Assembly: GCA_016222945.1 (NCBI GenBank) | Contig: JACRPY010000002.1 | Location: 310,001 to 374,000 of the forward strand | Length of the DNA: 64,000 nucleotides | Reading direction: 5' to 3' | From: Methanobacterium sp. | GTDB taxonomy: Archaea; Methanobacteriota; Methanobacteria; Methanobacteriales; Methanobacteriaceae | In this document: piece by piece, positions 1 through 12,221 of the stretch | Layout: each line of letters starts with the position of its first letter | Position numbering within the stretch: the first letter of the stretch is position 1 | The notes under the pieces: generated by a model | The model's database searches: none | The model's input: only the letters and a program-made list of their open reading frames with translations | What the model was told of the DNA's origin: nothing | Position numbers and translations under genes: made by a program

Positions 1-37
1 AATATTTGCTTAAACAATTAATAAAAAGGTGAAAAAT

Positions 38-469
38 ATGGCTGACGTTGCAACTGCAATTTCACAAAATATTGTTTTGATAATTATGACAGTAATTGCG
101 GCGATTGTTATCATTGTTGTTGTTACTGAATGGAAAAAGGTTAGAGAAACTCAAAATAATGTGGCACTCGTGGAAAAACAAGTAGAGCTTAAAAAGATAT
201 CTTTAGTAGAAAAAGACATTGATACAAAGCGTATGATGGAAAATGTAATTCCATTACCTAAAGAACAGCAAGAACAGCTTGCAAAAATAAGACAGGGAAC
301 ATCTGATGTCATGCACAAAGTAGGGTATCTCCACAGCGAAATAAGCGAAAGAGTTGCCCATCTAGAAGCTAAAGCAGAATATGGAAAACTCCAAAAATTG
401 ATGAAAGACCTTGAAGAGAAAGAAAAAGAACTTGATAAAAAGATGGAAAAAAGCACAAGGAGGGTTTAA
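38..469 (+). CDS. Membrane-anchored coiled-coil protein, unknown function
   Basis: Protein of 143 residues that I do not recognise. It has one hydrophobic helix near the N-terminus (about residues 12-32, core IVLIIMTVIAAIVIIVVV) followed by a long K/E/Q-rich stretch with heptad-like spacing to the end, so a membrane-anchored coiled coil is likely. I chose ATG38 because AAGGTGA at 26-32 sits five bases upstream; a GTG at 29 lies inside that site and would be a poor start. The next gene, of the same architecture, begins three bases after this stop, so the two are probably co-transcribed and may form a complex. Function is unknown; the gene is real with good confidence. Confidence 0.8.
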   Translation: MADVATAISQNIVLIIMTVIAAIVIIVVVTEWKKVRETQNNVALVEKQVELKKISLVEKDIDTKRMMENVIPLPKEQQEQLAKIRQGTSDVMHKVGYLHSEISERVAHLEAKAEYGKLQKLMKDLEEKEKELDKKMEKSTRRV

Positions 470-472
470 TAA

Positions 473-1021
473 ATGGGACCTCTTGAATTATTTGCAATCT
501 TGGTATTAGCAGGTGCAATAATTGTTCTTTTGTACTATTACATTCAGGAGATGAAGGGAACTTCTTCAGGTGATGTAAAGTCCAGTATTTATGAAATGGG
601 TAATAGAGTATCTGAAGGAATATCTCAAACTAGTGATAGAGTATCTGAAGGAATATCCCAAACAAGTAGTAATGTTTCTGGAGGAGAAGGAAGAATGTCT
701 GGAGTAAGTGAAAAAGTATCTGAAATGGGCGAGAGACTAAGAGGAAAAGTAAGGGAAGTTCCTATAAGCACTGATGTTCTATCCTCAAGAATAGATGAAT
801 TTTTAAATGAACAAAGCGACCAGCTAATAAAAGACTGGGAATTGGCAACAAAAAACGATGTTGGACAGCTTGAAAAGAAATATAGCAAAGTTTCTAGGGA
901 TATAGATGACTTGGAGAGACGTTTCAACGAATATAGAGGCCATGCCAATAAAAAATTCGAAAATATTGAAAACAGACTAACTGCATTAGAAGGTGAAGAA
1001 GAGACAGAAACCGCGGAATAA
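473..1021 (+). CDS. Membrane-anchored coiled-coil protein, unknown function
   Basis: Protein of 182 residues with one N-terminal membrane helix (about residues 4-24), a Ser/Gly-rich linker containing a tandem repeat of SEGISQTS (around residues 46-65), and a charged C-terminal region (about 95-175) that looks like a coiled coil ending in an acidic tail. A strong AAGGAGG at 457-463 precedes ATG473. It follows the upstream coiled-coil gene by three bases, so both are likely one transcript. The repeated linker resembles methyl-accepting or phasin-like helices only in composition; I assign no function. Confidence 0.78.
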   Translation: MGPLELFAILVLAGAIIVLLYYYIQEMKGTSSGDVKSSIYEMGNRVSEGISQTSDRVSEGISQTSSNVSGGEGRMSGVSEKVSEMGERLRGKVREVPISTDVLSSRIDEFLNEQSDQLIKDWELATKNDVGQLEKKYSKVSRDIDDLERRFNEYRGHANKKFENIENRLTALEGEEETETAE

Positions 1022-1025
1022 ACTC

Positions 1026-1046
1026 TATTTTATTCCTTTTTTTTCT
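1026..1046 (+). terminator. T-rich archaeal terminator
   Basis: A T-rich stretch with a run of eight T directly after the stop of the coiled-coil gene pair. Archaeal transcription commonly ends on such oligo-T tracts without a hairpin. Inferred from position and composition. Confidence 0.5.
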
Positions 1047-1194
1047 ACTAATAACTTTTTAGTGAATATTTACCATGTTTTTGGAATAATTAGGCTGTTA
1101 AAACGTGAATAATTTTAAATAACTTAATTTAATAATTATATTTAAAATATTAAGCAAAAATAAATTTTGATTTTTAATATTCCATGAAGAGAAA

Positions 1195-1204
1195 CCTTTA
1201 TATA
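1195..1204 (+). promoter_or_regulatory. TATA box of the initiator tRNA gene
   Basis: CCTTTATATA preceded by an A/G-rich GAGAAA that fits a BRE element, about 27 bases upstream of the tRNA 5' end. This is the standard archaeal promoter distance, so transcription should start near position 1228-1231. Confidence 0.65.
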
Positions 1205-1229
1205 CTCTGAAGTATAAACCATGGTACTA

Positions 1230-1990
<761 letters not shown>

Positions 1991-2002
1991 GGAGGTGAAA
2001 AA

Positions 2003-3808
2003 ATTAGAAAACTAGCGATTCTAGCGATTACGATGGCTTTTCTAATTCTAGGCACATTAAGTGCATCATATGCAACTAATATAACTGGTACTTGGAGTGG
2101 TTCAGGCACATCATACAGTTCTACTGCAGGTCCTGTTAAAGTAACTGCTAGTACAACTACATCTGGAGATGCTGGATGGGGTACGGCATCAAGTAATACA
2201 CTTAATGCAGATGGTACTATGTTCAGCAATGCATCTGCAGCATCTCATGCATCTTTACTTGCAACATACGCATGGGACACAACTCCTACATCTGGATCTG
2301 ATATAGATCTTCCCGGAGATGATAAAGGAACAGGTACAACTACTTTCACATTCAGCAGACCTGTAAATAACCCTATTCTTCACATAGATCGACTAGGTGG
2401 TAATGATGGAGGTATAGCTAACGGAGCTAATTTTACTTTAACTAATTCTGGGCTGACTTTAACAAAACTAGCAGGTGTAGATCATTTAAATGTGGATTCT
2501 TATAATATATGGAGAACTCCAGAAGTAAGTACTTCTGGTGGTGAGGCTAGTTGGAATTCTGGCAGCGGTACTGCAGCTGGAAGTGTACAAATTAATGGAA
2601 ATGGAATAACCAGCGTCACTTTCACATGGACAGGTATTGGTATGGAAGGTACTGGTGGTGATGCTATTGAATTACTATGGGAAATTGAAGCTCCTGTTGA
2701 TTTAGCTATAACAAAAACAGACAGTTCTGATCAAGTGGTTGCTGGTCAAGCTTTGACTTACACAATCACTGTGAGGAACGATGGTCCTTCTACTATTCTG
2801 GATACTGACACTTTCACTGTGACTGATACATTGCCTAGCGGTTTTACTGCGTCTAGTTTTATGCCTAGTGTTGGTTCTTATAATTCAGCTACTGGTGCTT
2901 GGACTGGTGTGACCTTAGCTAGTGGAGGAAGTGTGACTTTAACCATAGTGGGTACTGTCAGTCCTACTGCAACTGGAACTTTAACTAACATTGCTACTGT
3001 AACACCACCTACTGGTGTAACAGACACTAATAATGCAAACGATCAAACTCCACCAACAATTACAACTGTTGATGGACTTCCAGTGGCGAATAACGATATT
3101 AAAACAACTCCTGAAGATACTCCATTAAACGACAGCTTACCTATTTCAGATCATGATGGACCTGTTACGGTTGTTAATTTCACTGTAAATGGAACAACTG
3201 CTTCAGCAGGGGGCACTGTAAATATTCCGGGGGTGGGAACCATTAAAATAAATGCAGAAGGTACATACACATTTACTCCTTTTGCTAACTATAATGGCTC
3301 AGTTCCTGTAATTAATTACACAATACATGATGGAACAGGGAATACTGCCAGTGCTACTTTAATCATTACGGTTACTCCGGTGAATGATGTTCCTGTGGCT
3401 CGTGATGACGCTGTATCTGTTGATGAGGGTGGTTCTTTGTATGGTGTTGTTGTTGGTAACGATATTTCGTCTGGTGATGGTGGTAACGTTTGGAATATGG
3501 TAACTGGACCTGTTAATGGTTCTTTGACTTTGAATCCAGACGGTACTTACACTTATGTGCCTAATACGAATTATAGCGGGCCTGATAGTTTCACTTACAG
3601 TATAACTGATGCTGATGGTGATGTTAGTACTGCTACTGTGACTCTCACTGTAAATAGTGTGGATTCAGGACTTTTGCAGGTTACTGCACAACCCACTAAA
3701 GTGAATGCTAAGACAATACCGATGCAACACACAGGTGTACCATTTGCCATGTTAATAATGGCTTTCATTATGGTATTCGGTGGATTTTTTGTATCTAAAA
3801 TAAAATAA
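2003..3808 (+). CDS. Adhesin-like surface protein with DUF11 and cadherin-like domains
   Basis: Predicted exported surface protein of about 601 residues. In order: a signal peptide, a Thr/Ser/Gly-rich N-terminal domain, a DUF11-type domain (about 230-350, starting DLAITKTD and containing VTDTLPSGF), two cadherin-like/VCBS-type repeats (about 355-545, with NDVPVARDD and PDGTYTYVPN signatures), and a C-terminal membrane helix ending VSKIK, which would anchor it in the cell membrane. Such adhesin-like proteins are typical of Methanobacteriales. The best ribosome-binding site, GGAGGTGA at 1991-1998, points to an ATT codon at 2003; this gives an n-region with Arg-Lys. The first ATG (2033) would give a signal peptide without positive charge. 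If ATT is not used, the gene starts at 2033. Confidence 0.85.
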   Translation: MRKLAILAITMAFLILGTLSASYATNITGTWSGSGTSYSSTAGPVKVTASTTTSGDAGWGTASSNTLNADGTMFSNASAASHASLLATYAWDTTPTSGSDIDLPGDDKGTGTTTFTFSRPVNNPILHIDRLGGNDGGIANGANFTLTNSGLTLTKLAGVDHLNVDSYNIWRTPEVSTSGGEASWNSGSGTAAGSVQINGNGITSVTFTWTGIGMEGTGGDAIELLWEIEAPVDLAITKTDSSDQVVAGQALTYTITVRNDGPSTILDTDTFTVTDTLPSGFTASSFMPSVGSYNSATGAWTGVTLASGGSVTLTIVGTVSPTATGTLTNIATVTPPTGVTDTNNANDQTPPTITTVDGLPVANNDIKTTPEDTPLNDSLPISDHDGPVTVVNFTVNGTTASAGGTVNIPGVGTIKINAEGTYTFTPFANYNGSVPVINYTIHDGTGNTASATLIITVTPVNDVPVARDDAVSVDEGGSLYGVVVGNDISSGDGGNVWNMVTGPVNGSLTLNPDGTYTYVPNTNYSGPDSFTYSITDADGDVSTATVTLTVNSVDSGLLQVTAQPTKVNAKTIPMQHTGVPFAMLIMAFIMVFGGFFVSKIK

Positions 3809-3815
3809 ATTGTTT

Positions 3816-3848
3816 TAAACCCCATTTAGGGGTATTTTTTATTTTTTA
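3816..3848 (+). terminator. Hairpin plus T-run terminator
   Basis: ACCCC-ATTTA-GGGGT hairpin (about 3819-3833) followed by a T-rich tract, directly after the adhesin-like gene stop. It has the look of an intrinsic terminator. Confidence 0.65.
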
Positions 3849-4007
3849 AAATTAATAGTATATTTTTACAAAAATGAAAGGTTTATAAAATTTTAAACAA
3901 TATGTTTTTTAGGTAAAACTTCCAAAAAACACATAAATAATGGGGAGTATTATAAATTGCAAAACTTTAAATCTAAATAATCTAATACTAATATTTTATA
4001 TTAGATT

Positions 4008-4315
<308 letters not shown>

Positions 4316-4320
4316 TCACT

Positions 4321-4364
4321 CAAATTCTTTGAATTTGGTGCCCCAAACACGTAGTGTTTGAGGG
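4321..4364 (+). repeat. Two-hairpin palindromic repeat, copy A
   Basis: Hairpin 1 CAAATTC-TTT-GAATTTG (4321-4337), then GTGCC, then hairpin 2 CCCCAAACAC-GTA-GTGTTTG-AGGG (4341-4364, with one bulged A), followed by a T-rich tail. A second copy with the same layout and the identical core GGTGCCCCAAAC lies at 40776-40822; the stems differ but keep pairing. Here it sits five bases beyond RNase P RNA helix P1. It may be a mobile palindromic element that has been adopted as a terminator. Confidence 0.75.
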
Positions 4365-4635
4365 CTTTAAAAAGTTTTTTATATTTGCTTATTTTTCTAA
4401 ATATAAATCCTTAATCTACATCATCATGCATCAAATTATCTTTAGTGTTATAAACTATGTTTAAATGCACTACACATATGATAAAAAATGAGTTAAATGA
4501 TCCAACTATGATTATATTTAATCATTATTTCAATTTAAACGATCAATTTTTCATTTAGATTTTCGCTTAAACCATTAAAAAAAATTATATTAAATTTGAT
4601 AAATACATTCAAAAAAAGAGAAATAAGGGGGGTTT
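4365..4635. other. Intergenic region, no gene seen
   Basis: AT-rich spacer between the palindromic repeat and the end of dnaJ. A T-run follows the repeat on the plus strand. On the minus strand the sequence just after the dnaJ stop becomes T-rich (about 4600-4620), a plausible terminator for the chaperone operon. No ORF with a ribosome-binding site was found. Confidence 0.5.
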
Positions 4636-5778
4636 TTAGTGTTTTATAGCATCTTTTACCTTGTCAAAAAAGCCTTTATCTTCTATGTAGATTTCTTTTC
4701 CACTTATTTCTGCAAATTCTTTTAAAATCTCTTTTTGTTGGGAATTCAGTTTTTTAGGTACCACTACTTTAACTTTAACATAGAGATTTCCGTACCCTTC
4801 CCAACGTAAATGAGGCATTCCTTTGCCTTTAACACGGAAAGATGTGCCTGATTGTGTTCCATTAGGAATCTTAAGGCTTACAATTTCATCGCTTAGAGTA
4901 GGAATATCCACTTCATCACCAAGGGATGCTTGAACAAAGCTAATAGACTTTTCATAGATTAAATCAGAGCCATGACGTTCAAATAAACTGTGAGATTTAA
5001 CTGATATTAAAATATAGAGGTCACCAGGCGGTCCTCCTCTTTTACCCACATCTCCTTCGCCTGGAACTCTAAGACGTGAACCATCTTCAACCCCTGGCGG
5101 AACATTAATATGAATGGTACTTGTTTCTCTTACAATTCCTTTACCGCGACATTCATGACATGGAGTATCAATAATTACTCCTTCACCATGACACGCTCTG
5201 CATGGTCCAATATTAACAAATTGACCGAATGGGGTTTGATTTACATGTTGAACCTGCCCTGTTCCTCCGCACTGTTCACATTTATGTGTTTCTGTTCCGG
5301 GTTCGGCTTTTGAACCTCCACAAGTGGGACAAGTCTTTTTGTGAGGCACATTTATGTCTCTTTCAAGTCCGAATGCAGCTTCTTCAAGGGTAATTTTAAG
5401 ATCGTAATATACATCAGCTCCCTGTTCTGCCCGGCTTCTTCTCCTGCCTCCACCAAATCCGAACATATCGAATATGTCTCCAAAATCGAATCCAAATCCT
5501 TTAAATATGTCATCAAAATTTGCATTTCTGAATATGTCTTCTGTGGAGTATCCTCCCATTCCAGAGTGTCCAAATTGGTCATATGTATGTCTTTTATCTT
5601 CATCTGAAAGAACAGCGTATGCTTCGCTTATTTCTTTGAATTTTTCTGCAGATTCAGGTTCGTCATTTACATCAGGGTGATGTTTCATTGCTAATTTACG
5701 GTACGCCTTTTTGATTTCTTTTTTATCTGCGCCCTTTTCTACTCCAAGGACTTCATAGTAATCACGCTTGTCTGCCAT
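4636..5778 (-). CDS. dnaJ: Chaperone protein DnaJ (Hsp40)
   Basis: Co-chaperone that stimulates DnaK ATPase and delivers unfolded clients; cytosolic. 380 residues, full length. J domain at the N-terminus with the HPD motif (KHHPDVND), then a Gly/Phe-rich linker (GFGFDFGDIFDMFGFGGG), then a zinc-finger domain with four Cys motifs (CPTCGG, CEQCGGTG, CRACHGEG, CHECRGKG), then the substrate-binding C-terminal domain. It is the last gene of grpE-dnaK-dnaJ. The family in methanogens is generally regarded as acquired from bacteria. Confidence 0.97.
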   Translation of the reverse strand: MADKRDYYEVLGVEKGADKKEIKKAYRKLAMKHHPDVNDEPESAEKFKEISEAYAVLSDEDKRHTYDQFGHSGMGGYSTEDIFRNANFDDIFKGFGFDFGDIFDMFGFGGGRRRSRAEQGADVYYDLKITLEEAAFGLERDINVPHKKTCPTCGGSKAEPGTETHKCEQCGGTGQVQHVNQTPFGQFVNIGPCRACHGEGVIIDTPCHECRGKGIVRETSTIHINVPPGVEDGSRLRVPGEGDVGKRGGPPGDLYILISVKSHSLFERHGSDLIYEKSISFVQASLGDEVDIPTLSDEIVSLKIPNGTQSGTSFRVKGKGMPHLRWEGYGNLYVKVKVVVPKKLNSQQKEILKEFAEISGKEIYIEDKGFFDKVKDAIKH

Positions 5779-5908
5779 ATAACTTTACCCTCACTTAATT
5801 TAAAAAACAAGTTAATTTAATAAAATTAATGATTTAGAGGAAATTTCCTCTAATCTTAAGTAGTAAATAGGATTTTTTACTATTTATCTTTATTTGCAGA
5901 TTATGAAA

Positions 5909-7783
5909 TTATTTTTTAACTTCATAATCAGCATCAATAGTGTCATCATCCTTACCAGAATCCTTTCCTTGAGCGTCCTGTGCACCTTCTCCAGATTGTT
6001 GTTGAGCTTGTTGTGCCTGTTGAGCTTCCTGGTAGATTTTAGCACCTACTTCTTGAACAATTTTAGTTAATTCATCAGTTTTAGCTTTAATTGTTGCTAT
6101 ATCATCACCAGTGATAAGTTCTCGAAGTTCTTTAACTAACTCTTCGATTTTAGTTTTCTGTTCTTGATCAACTTTGTCACCAAGCTCTTCAATGGTTTTT
6201 TCTGAGGTGTAAATCATTGAATCTGCATTATTTCTAACTTCAATTTCCTCTTGTTTCTTCTGGTCATCTTCAGCATGCATTTCTGCTTCTTTAACTTTCT
6301 GGTCGATTTCATCTTTGGATAATTTAGTTGATGCAGTTATTGTGATTGCTTGTTCTTTTCCTGTTCCCATATCTTTAGCTGAAACGTTCATGATACCGTT
6401 GGCGTCAATATCGAATGTTACTTCAATTTGTGGTATTCCTCTTGGTGCTGGAGGTATTCCTACTAACTGGAACCTTCCAAGGGTGGTGTTATCATGTGCC
6501 ATTGGCCTTTCACCCTGTAAAACATGGATATCTACTGAAGTCTGACTATCTGCTGCTGTTGAAAATATTTGACTCTTTTTTGTAGGGATTGTTGTGTTTC
6601 TTTCAATTAATTTGGTAGCTACGTTACCCAGAGTTTCTATTCCAAGAGATAATGGAGTTACATCAAGTAAAACAAGATCTTTGATTTCTCCAGCTAATAC
6701 TCCTGCCTGGATTGCAGCACCCATGGCTACACATTCCATTGGGTCTATTCCTCGCTCTATTGGTTTACCAATATAGTCTTCCACAAATTTTTGAACGATA
6801 GGCATTCTTGTGGGACCGCCGACAAGTATAATTTTGCTTATGTCAGATTTGGTCATTTTAGCGTCAGATATAGCCTGTTCCATTGGTCCAGAACATTTTT
6901 TTATGATAGGATCAACTAATTCTTCAAGTTTAGCTCTTGTAAGTGTTGTTGTTAAGTGTTTTGGACCTTCAGCAGTTGCTGTTATAAATGGAAGGTTTAT
7001 ATCTGTTGTTAGGGTGGTTGAAAGCTCGATTTTTGCCTTTTCGGCAGCTTCTCTTAATCTTTGTGCGGCCTGGTCGTCAACTATGATGTCTACACCAGTT
7101 TCTCGTTTGAATTCATCTGCAAGGTGGTTCATGATGGTGTTGTCCATATCAGTTCCACCTAGTTTGGTGTCCCCACTGGTGGATCTTACTTCAAATACTC
7201 CTCCTCCGAATTCCATGATGGTTACATCAAGTGTACCTCCACCGAAATCGAAAACCATGATTTCCAGTTCTTCTTCTTGCTCTTTATCAATACCATATGC
7301 TAAACTTGCTGCTGTAGGTTCATTTACAAGCCTTACAACTTCTAATCCTGCTATTGTACCTGCATCTTTTGTAGCAGTTCTTTGGTTATCGTTAAAGTAT
7401 GCGGGAACTGTAATTACAGCTTTATTTACTTCTTCTCCCAGGAAAGCTTCAGCGTCTTTTTTAATTTTTTGTAATATGAAAGCTGAGATTTCTTGAGGAC
7501 TGTAGGCTTTTCCCATTACATTTACTTTATTATCTGTTCCCATGCTTCTTTTTATAGCGCTTATGGTGTTTTCAGGGTTGGTTACTGCTTGCCTTCTTGC
7601 AGGTTCACCAACTAATCTTTGTCCGTCCTGTGTAAATGCAACATAACTTGGAAAAGCTTTTCCATATTGAGTAGCTCCTTCTGCACTGGGGATTATGGTT
7701 GGTTTTCCTCCAACTAATACTGATGCTGCGGAGTTACTTGTTCCAAGGTCTATACCTATAATTTTTTCTTTTTTATTAGCCAT
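5909..7783 (-). CDS. dnaK: Chaperone protein DnaK (Hsp70)
   Basis: ATP-dependent Hsp70 chaperone of 624 residues. The N-terminal nucleotide-binding domain starts with IGIDLGTSNS and contains AYFNDNQRTATKDAG, the phosphate-2 motif DFGGGTLDVT and the adenosine motif LVGGPTRMP. The substrate-binding domain follows after the linker DLVLLDVTPLSLGIETLG. The tail is Gln/Ala-rich and ends in DDDTIDADYEVKK, as in bacterial-type DnaK. It lies between grpE and dnaJ in the same direction; transcription is probably driven from the promoter upstream of grpE. The gap to dnaJ is about 130 bases and may allow partial internal regulation. Confidence 0.98.
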   Translation of the reverse strand: MANKKEKIIGIDLGTSNSAASVLVGGKPTIIPSAEGATQYGKAFPSYVAFTQDGQRLVGEPARRQAVTNPENTISAIKRSMGTDNKVNVMGKAYSPQEISAFILQKIKKDAEAFLGEEVNKAVITVPAYFNDNQRTATKDAGTIAGLEVVRLVNEPTAASLAYGIDKEQEEELEIMVFDFGGGTLDVTIMEFGGGVFEVRSTSGDTKLGGTDMDNTIMNHLADEFKRETGVDIIVDDQAAQRLREAAEKAKIELSTTLTTDINLPFITATAEGPKHLTTTLTRAKLEELVDPIIKKCSGPMEQAISDAKMTKSDISKIILVGGPTRMPIVQKFVEDYIGKPIERGIDPMECVAMGAAIQAGVLAGEIKDLVLLDVTPLSLGIETLGNVATKLIERNTTIPTKKSQIFSTAADSQTSVDIHVLQGERPMAHDNTTLGRFQLVGIPPAPRGIPQIEVTFDIDANGIMNVSAKDMGTGKEQAITITASTKLSKDEIDQKVKEAEMHAEDDQKKQEEIEVRNNADSMIYTSEKTIEELGDKVDQEQKTKIEELVKELRELITGDDIATIKAKTDELTKIVQEVGAKIYQEAQQAQQAQQQSGEGAQDAQGKDSGKDDDTIDADYEVKK

Positions 7784-7865
7784 TTAATCACCTTTCTCTT
7801 ATTTTACAATTTTAAAATGTATTTTGCAATTATTTTATGAATTTAAATGAAATTTAGTTGTTTTT

Positions 7866-8381
7866 TTATTTTTTACAGACTTTAACCATGGCACATTTAA
7901 TTACCTTGGAGTTAAGGGTGTAGCCCTTTGCAAGTTCTTCTGTAACTATTCCATTTTCATATTTTTCATTATTTTCAGTCATTAATGCTTCATGTTTGAA
8001 TGGATCGAATTTTTCACCTTCAGCAGGTATTATTTCAAGTCCTTCTTTTTCAAACACATCATTTAAATTTTTATATATTAATTCAACACCTTCTTTCAGG
8101 TTTTCACCATTTTCACTTGATTTAAGTGCTCTTTCAAGGTCTTCATATATTTCAATTATTTTAAGTATCAATCCTTCATTGGCGAATTTTATGTATTCTT
8201 TTCTGTCTTTTTCATTTCTTTTCTTATAATTTTCAAAATCTGCCTGGAGGCGTTGAATTTGAGAGAAATAATCTTCTATTTTTTGATCTTTTTTTCCTAT
8301 TTGAGCATTTAGATCTTCTATTTCTGATTCTTTCTCCTTTAGATCAGCCTTTAGAGTTTTTAATTCGTCTTTCTTGGTCAT
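7866..8381 (-). CDS. grpE: Nucleotide exchange factor GrpE
   Basis: Exchange factor that releases ADP from DnaK. About 171 residues: a long N-terminal coiled coil (E/K/L-rich with heptads) followed by the GrpE head, with FENYKKRNEKDRKE and the C-terminal GEKFDPFKHEA signature. I start at ATG 8381 because AAAGGTGA lies just upstream; an in-frame ATG 81 bases earlier would add a hydrophobic tail unlike the family and would overlap the promoter region. First gene of the operon, divergent from the winged-helix regulator at 8537. Confidence 0.93.
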   Translation of the reverse strand: MTKKDELKTLKADLKEKESEIEDLNAQIGKKDQKIEDYFSQIQRLQADFENYKKRNEKDRKEYIKFANEGLILKIIEIYEDLERALKSSENGENLKEGVELIYKNLNDVFEKEGLEIIPAEGEKFDPFKHEALMTENNEKYENGIVTEELAKGYTLNSKVIKCAMVKVCKK

Positions 8382-8442
8382 TAAGTCACCTTTTGAAGTG
8401 ATAAAAATAATAGTAATCTTTAATAGGTTATAGTTACAAAAG

Positions 8443-8460
8443 GTTATATAAATCTTTCGC
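8443..8460 (-). promoter_or_regulatory. Promoter of the grpE-dnaK-dnaJ operon
   Basis: On the minus strand, GCGAAAG (BRE-like) is followed by ATTTATATAACC (TATA box), about 65 bases upstream of the grpE start. It is the strongest archaeal promoter motif in the 155-base divergent region shared with the winged-helix regulator gene, so it is a likely place for heat-shock control. Confidence 0.65.
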
Positions 8461-8536
8461 ACTAATCATATTTAGTTTATAAAAAGATAGTGATAAAATA
8501 GATCATTTTTACTATATTAACATTAAAGGTATAAAC

Positions 8537-8983
8537 ATGGATCTTGAAGCAATACTTGATGTGATGGGCTGTAAAACAAGAAGGGAGATACTGTATCTTT
8601 TAACACAGGAACCCCGATTTGTAAGTCAAATTTCCAGAGAACTTGAAATAGGACAAAAAGCAATAATAGAACATTTAAGGGCAATGGAAGAACTTGGACT
8701 ACTTAATTCATCATTTCAAAAGATAGAGAGGGGCAGGCCACGAAAATATTATGGTATATCCCAGAATATGGAAATTAATATATTCATAGGTCCAGATTCT
8801 ATTAAAATGAATGTTATCGGCGAAGAATTCTCCCAATTGCATCAAATTGAAGAAAAACTGAGAATGGGAAATGAAGACATTATTGAAGACCTTGAAATGC
8901 TAATTGAAAAATATGATAAAGCAAAAAAATATGCTGAAAATCTTTTGATAGAAGTAAAAAAGAGGAATAATCATCATTTATAA
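8537..8983 (+). CDS. ArsR-like winged-helix regulator, candidate heat-shock regulator
   Basis: 148 residues. The N-terminal half is a winged helix: helices around LDVMGCKTRREILYLL, recognition helix region EIGQKAIIEHLRAMEELG, and a wing with ERGRPRKYYGI. The C-terminal half is helical and charged, likely for dimerisation. It is divergently transcribed from grpE-dnaK-dnaJ with about 155 bases between them, which suggests that it controls the chaperone operon and itself. This target is inferred from position only. It is a DNA-binding protein with good confidence; the ligand or signal is unknown. Confidence 0.82.
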   Translation: MDLEAILDVMGCKTRREILYLLTQEPRFVSQISRELEIGQKAIIEHLRAMEELGLLNSSFQKIERGRPRKYYGISQNMEINIFIGPDSIKMNVIGEEFSQLHQIEEKLRMGNEDIIEDLEMLIEKYDKAKKYAENLLIEVKKRNNHHL

Positions 8984-8994
8984 AATATAAAGAT

Positions 8995-11307
<2,313 letters not shown>

Positions 11308-11421
11308 ACCTCTAAAATATGCATAGCATAATTATTTTTTAAACTCATTAATCTAAAATAAGTGAATTAATTTTTATATTTTAACTTATTATATAATGAT
11401 ATAGATAAAATTAGTGATATC

Positions 11422-12186
11422 ATGAGAGAAATACTTCAAAAACTTTTAGATAAGGAAATATCTATTCAAGACGCAGAGAAAATGCTTAAAACTTCACATA
11501 TTGAAGAGTTAGAGGATTTTGCAAAGATAGATACATGTAGGCACCTGAGAACAGGTATTCCTGAGGTGATCTTTGCAGAAAATAAAGAAGATGAAGATTT
11601 ACTGAAAATTATTTTAAACTGCGCACAAAATGGTCATGTAATGGTAACAAGGCTTTCAAAAGAGAGATATGAATTATTAAAGCCTCAAATCAGCGTACTT
11701 AGCGATAATAAATTTAAAATAGAATATAATAGGAGAGCAAGGATTTTAGTAATTAAAGATCATGAAATAGGGAAAGAAGGGAAAATAGGAATATTAACTG
11801 CAGGTACATCAGATATTCCTGTGGCAGAAGAAGCTCGAATCACAGCCGAAGAGATGGGTTGTGAAACAATAGTAGCTTATGATGCAGGAGTTGCGGGAAT
11901 GCATCGAGTTTTTTCCCCTGTAAAAAAAATGCTTGAAGAAGAAGTTAAAGCAATCGTTGTAGTGGCGGGAATGGAAGGTGCACTACCTTCTGTTGTTACA
12001 GGGCTTGTTGACGTGCCTGTAATCGGAGTTCCAACTTCTATAGGTTATGGTGTGGGTGAAGGAGGTTTTACAGCCCTTTTTGCTATGCTTCAATCATGCG
12101 CCCCTGGAATTGCAGTTGTAAATATTGATAATGGCTTTGGAGCAGGTGTTTTTGCAGCTAAACTTGCTAAACAAACATTAAAATAG
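11422..12186 (+). CDS. larB: LarB, pyridinium-3,5-biscarboxylic acid mononucleotide synthase
   Basis: 254 residues. LarB carries out the first step of nickel-pincer nucleotide cofactor synthesis: it carboxylates nicotinic acid adenine dinucleotide and releases AMP. The C-terminal half is an AIR-carboxylase (PurE)-like fold with GILTAGTSDIPVAEEA, YDAGVAGMHR, VVVAGMEGALPSV and PTSIGYGVGEGG, the family signatures. The N-terminal helical part includes EISIQDAEKML. LarC and LarE, needed for later steps, are not in this window. The ABC transporter genes begin 35 bases downstream on the same strand, so they may share a transcript. Confidence 0.93.
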   Translation: MREILQKLLDKEISIQDAEKMLKTSHIEELEDFAKIDTCRHLRTGIPEVIFAENKEDEDLLKIILNCAQNGHVMVTRLSKERYELLKPQISVLSDNKFKIEYNRRARILVIKDHEIGKEGKIGILTAGTSDIPVAEEARITAEEMGCETIVAYDAGVAGMHRVFSPVKKMLEEEVKAIVVVAGMEGALPSVVTGLVDVPVIGVPTSIGYGVGEGGFTALFAMLQSCAPGIAVVNIDNGFGAGVFAAKLAKQTLK

Positions 12187-12221
12187 TTTAATAGAATTAA
12201 AATTAAAAGGTTTCTGAATCT

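Noticed and set aside
6810..7496. A 228-codon open frame on the plus strand
   Set aside because: It lies wholly inside dnaK on the other strand, has no ribosome-binding site and its composition follows from the dnaK codons.
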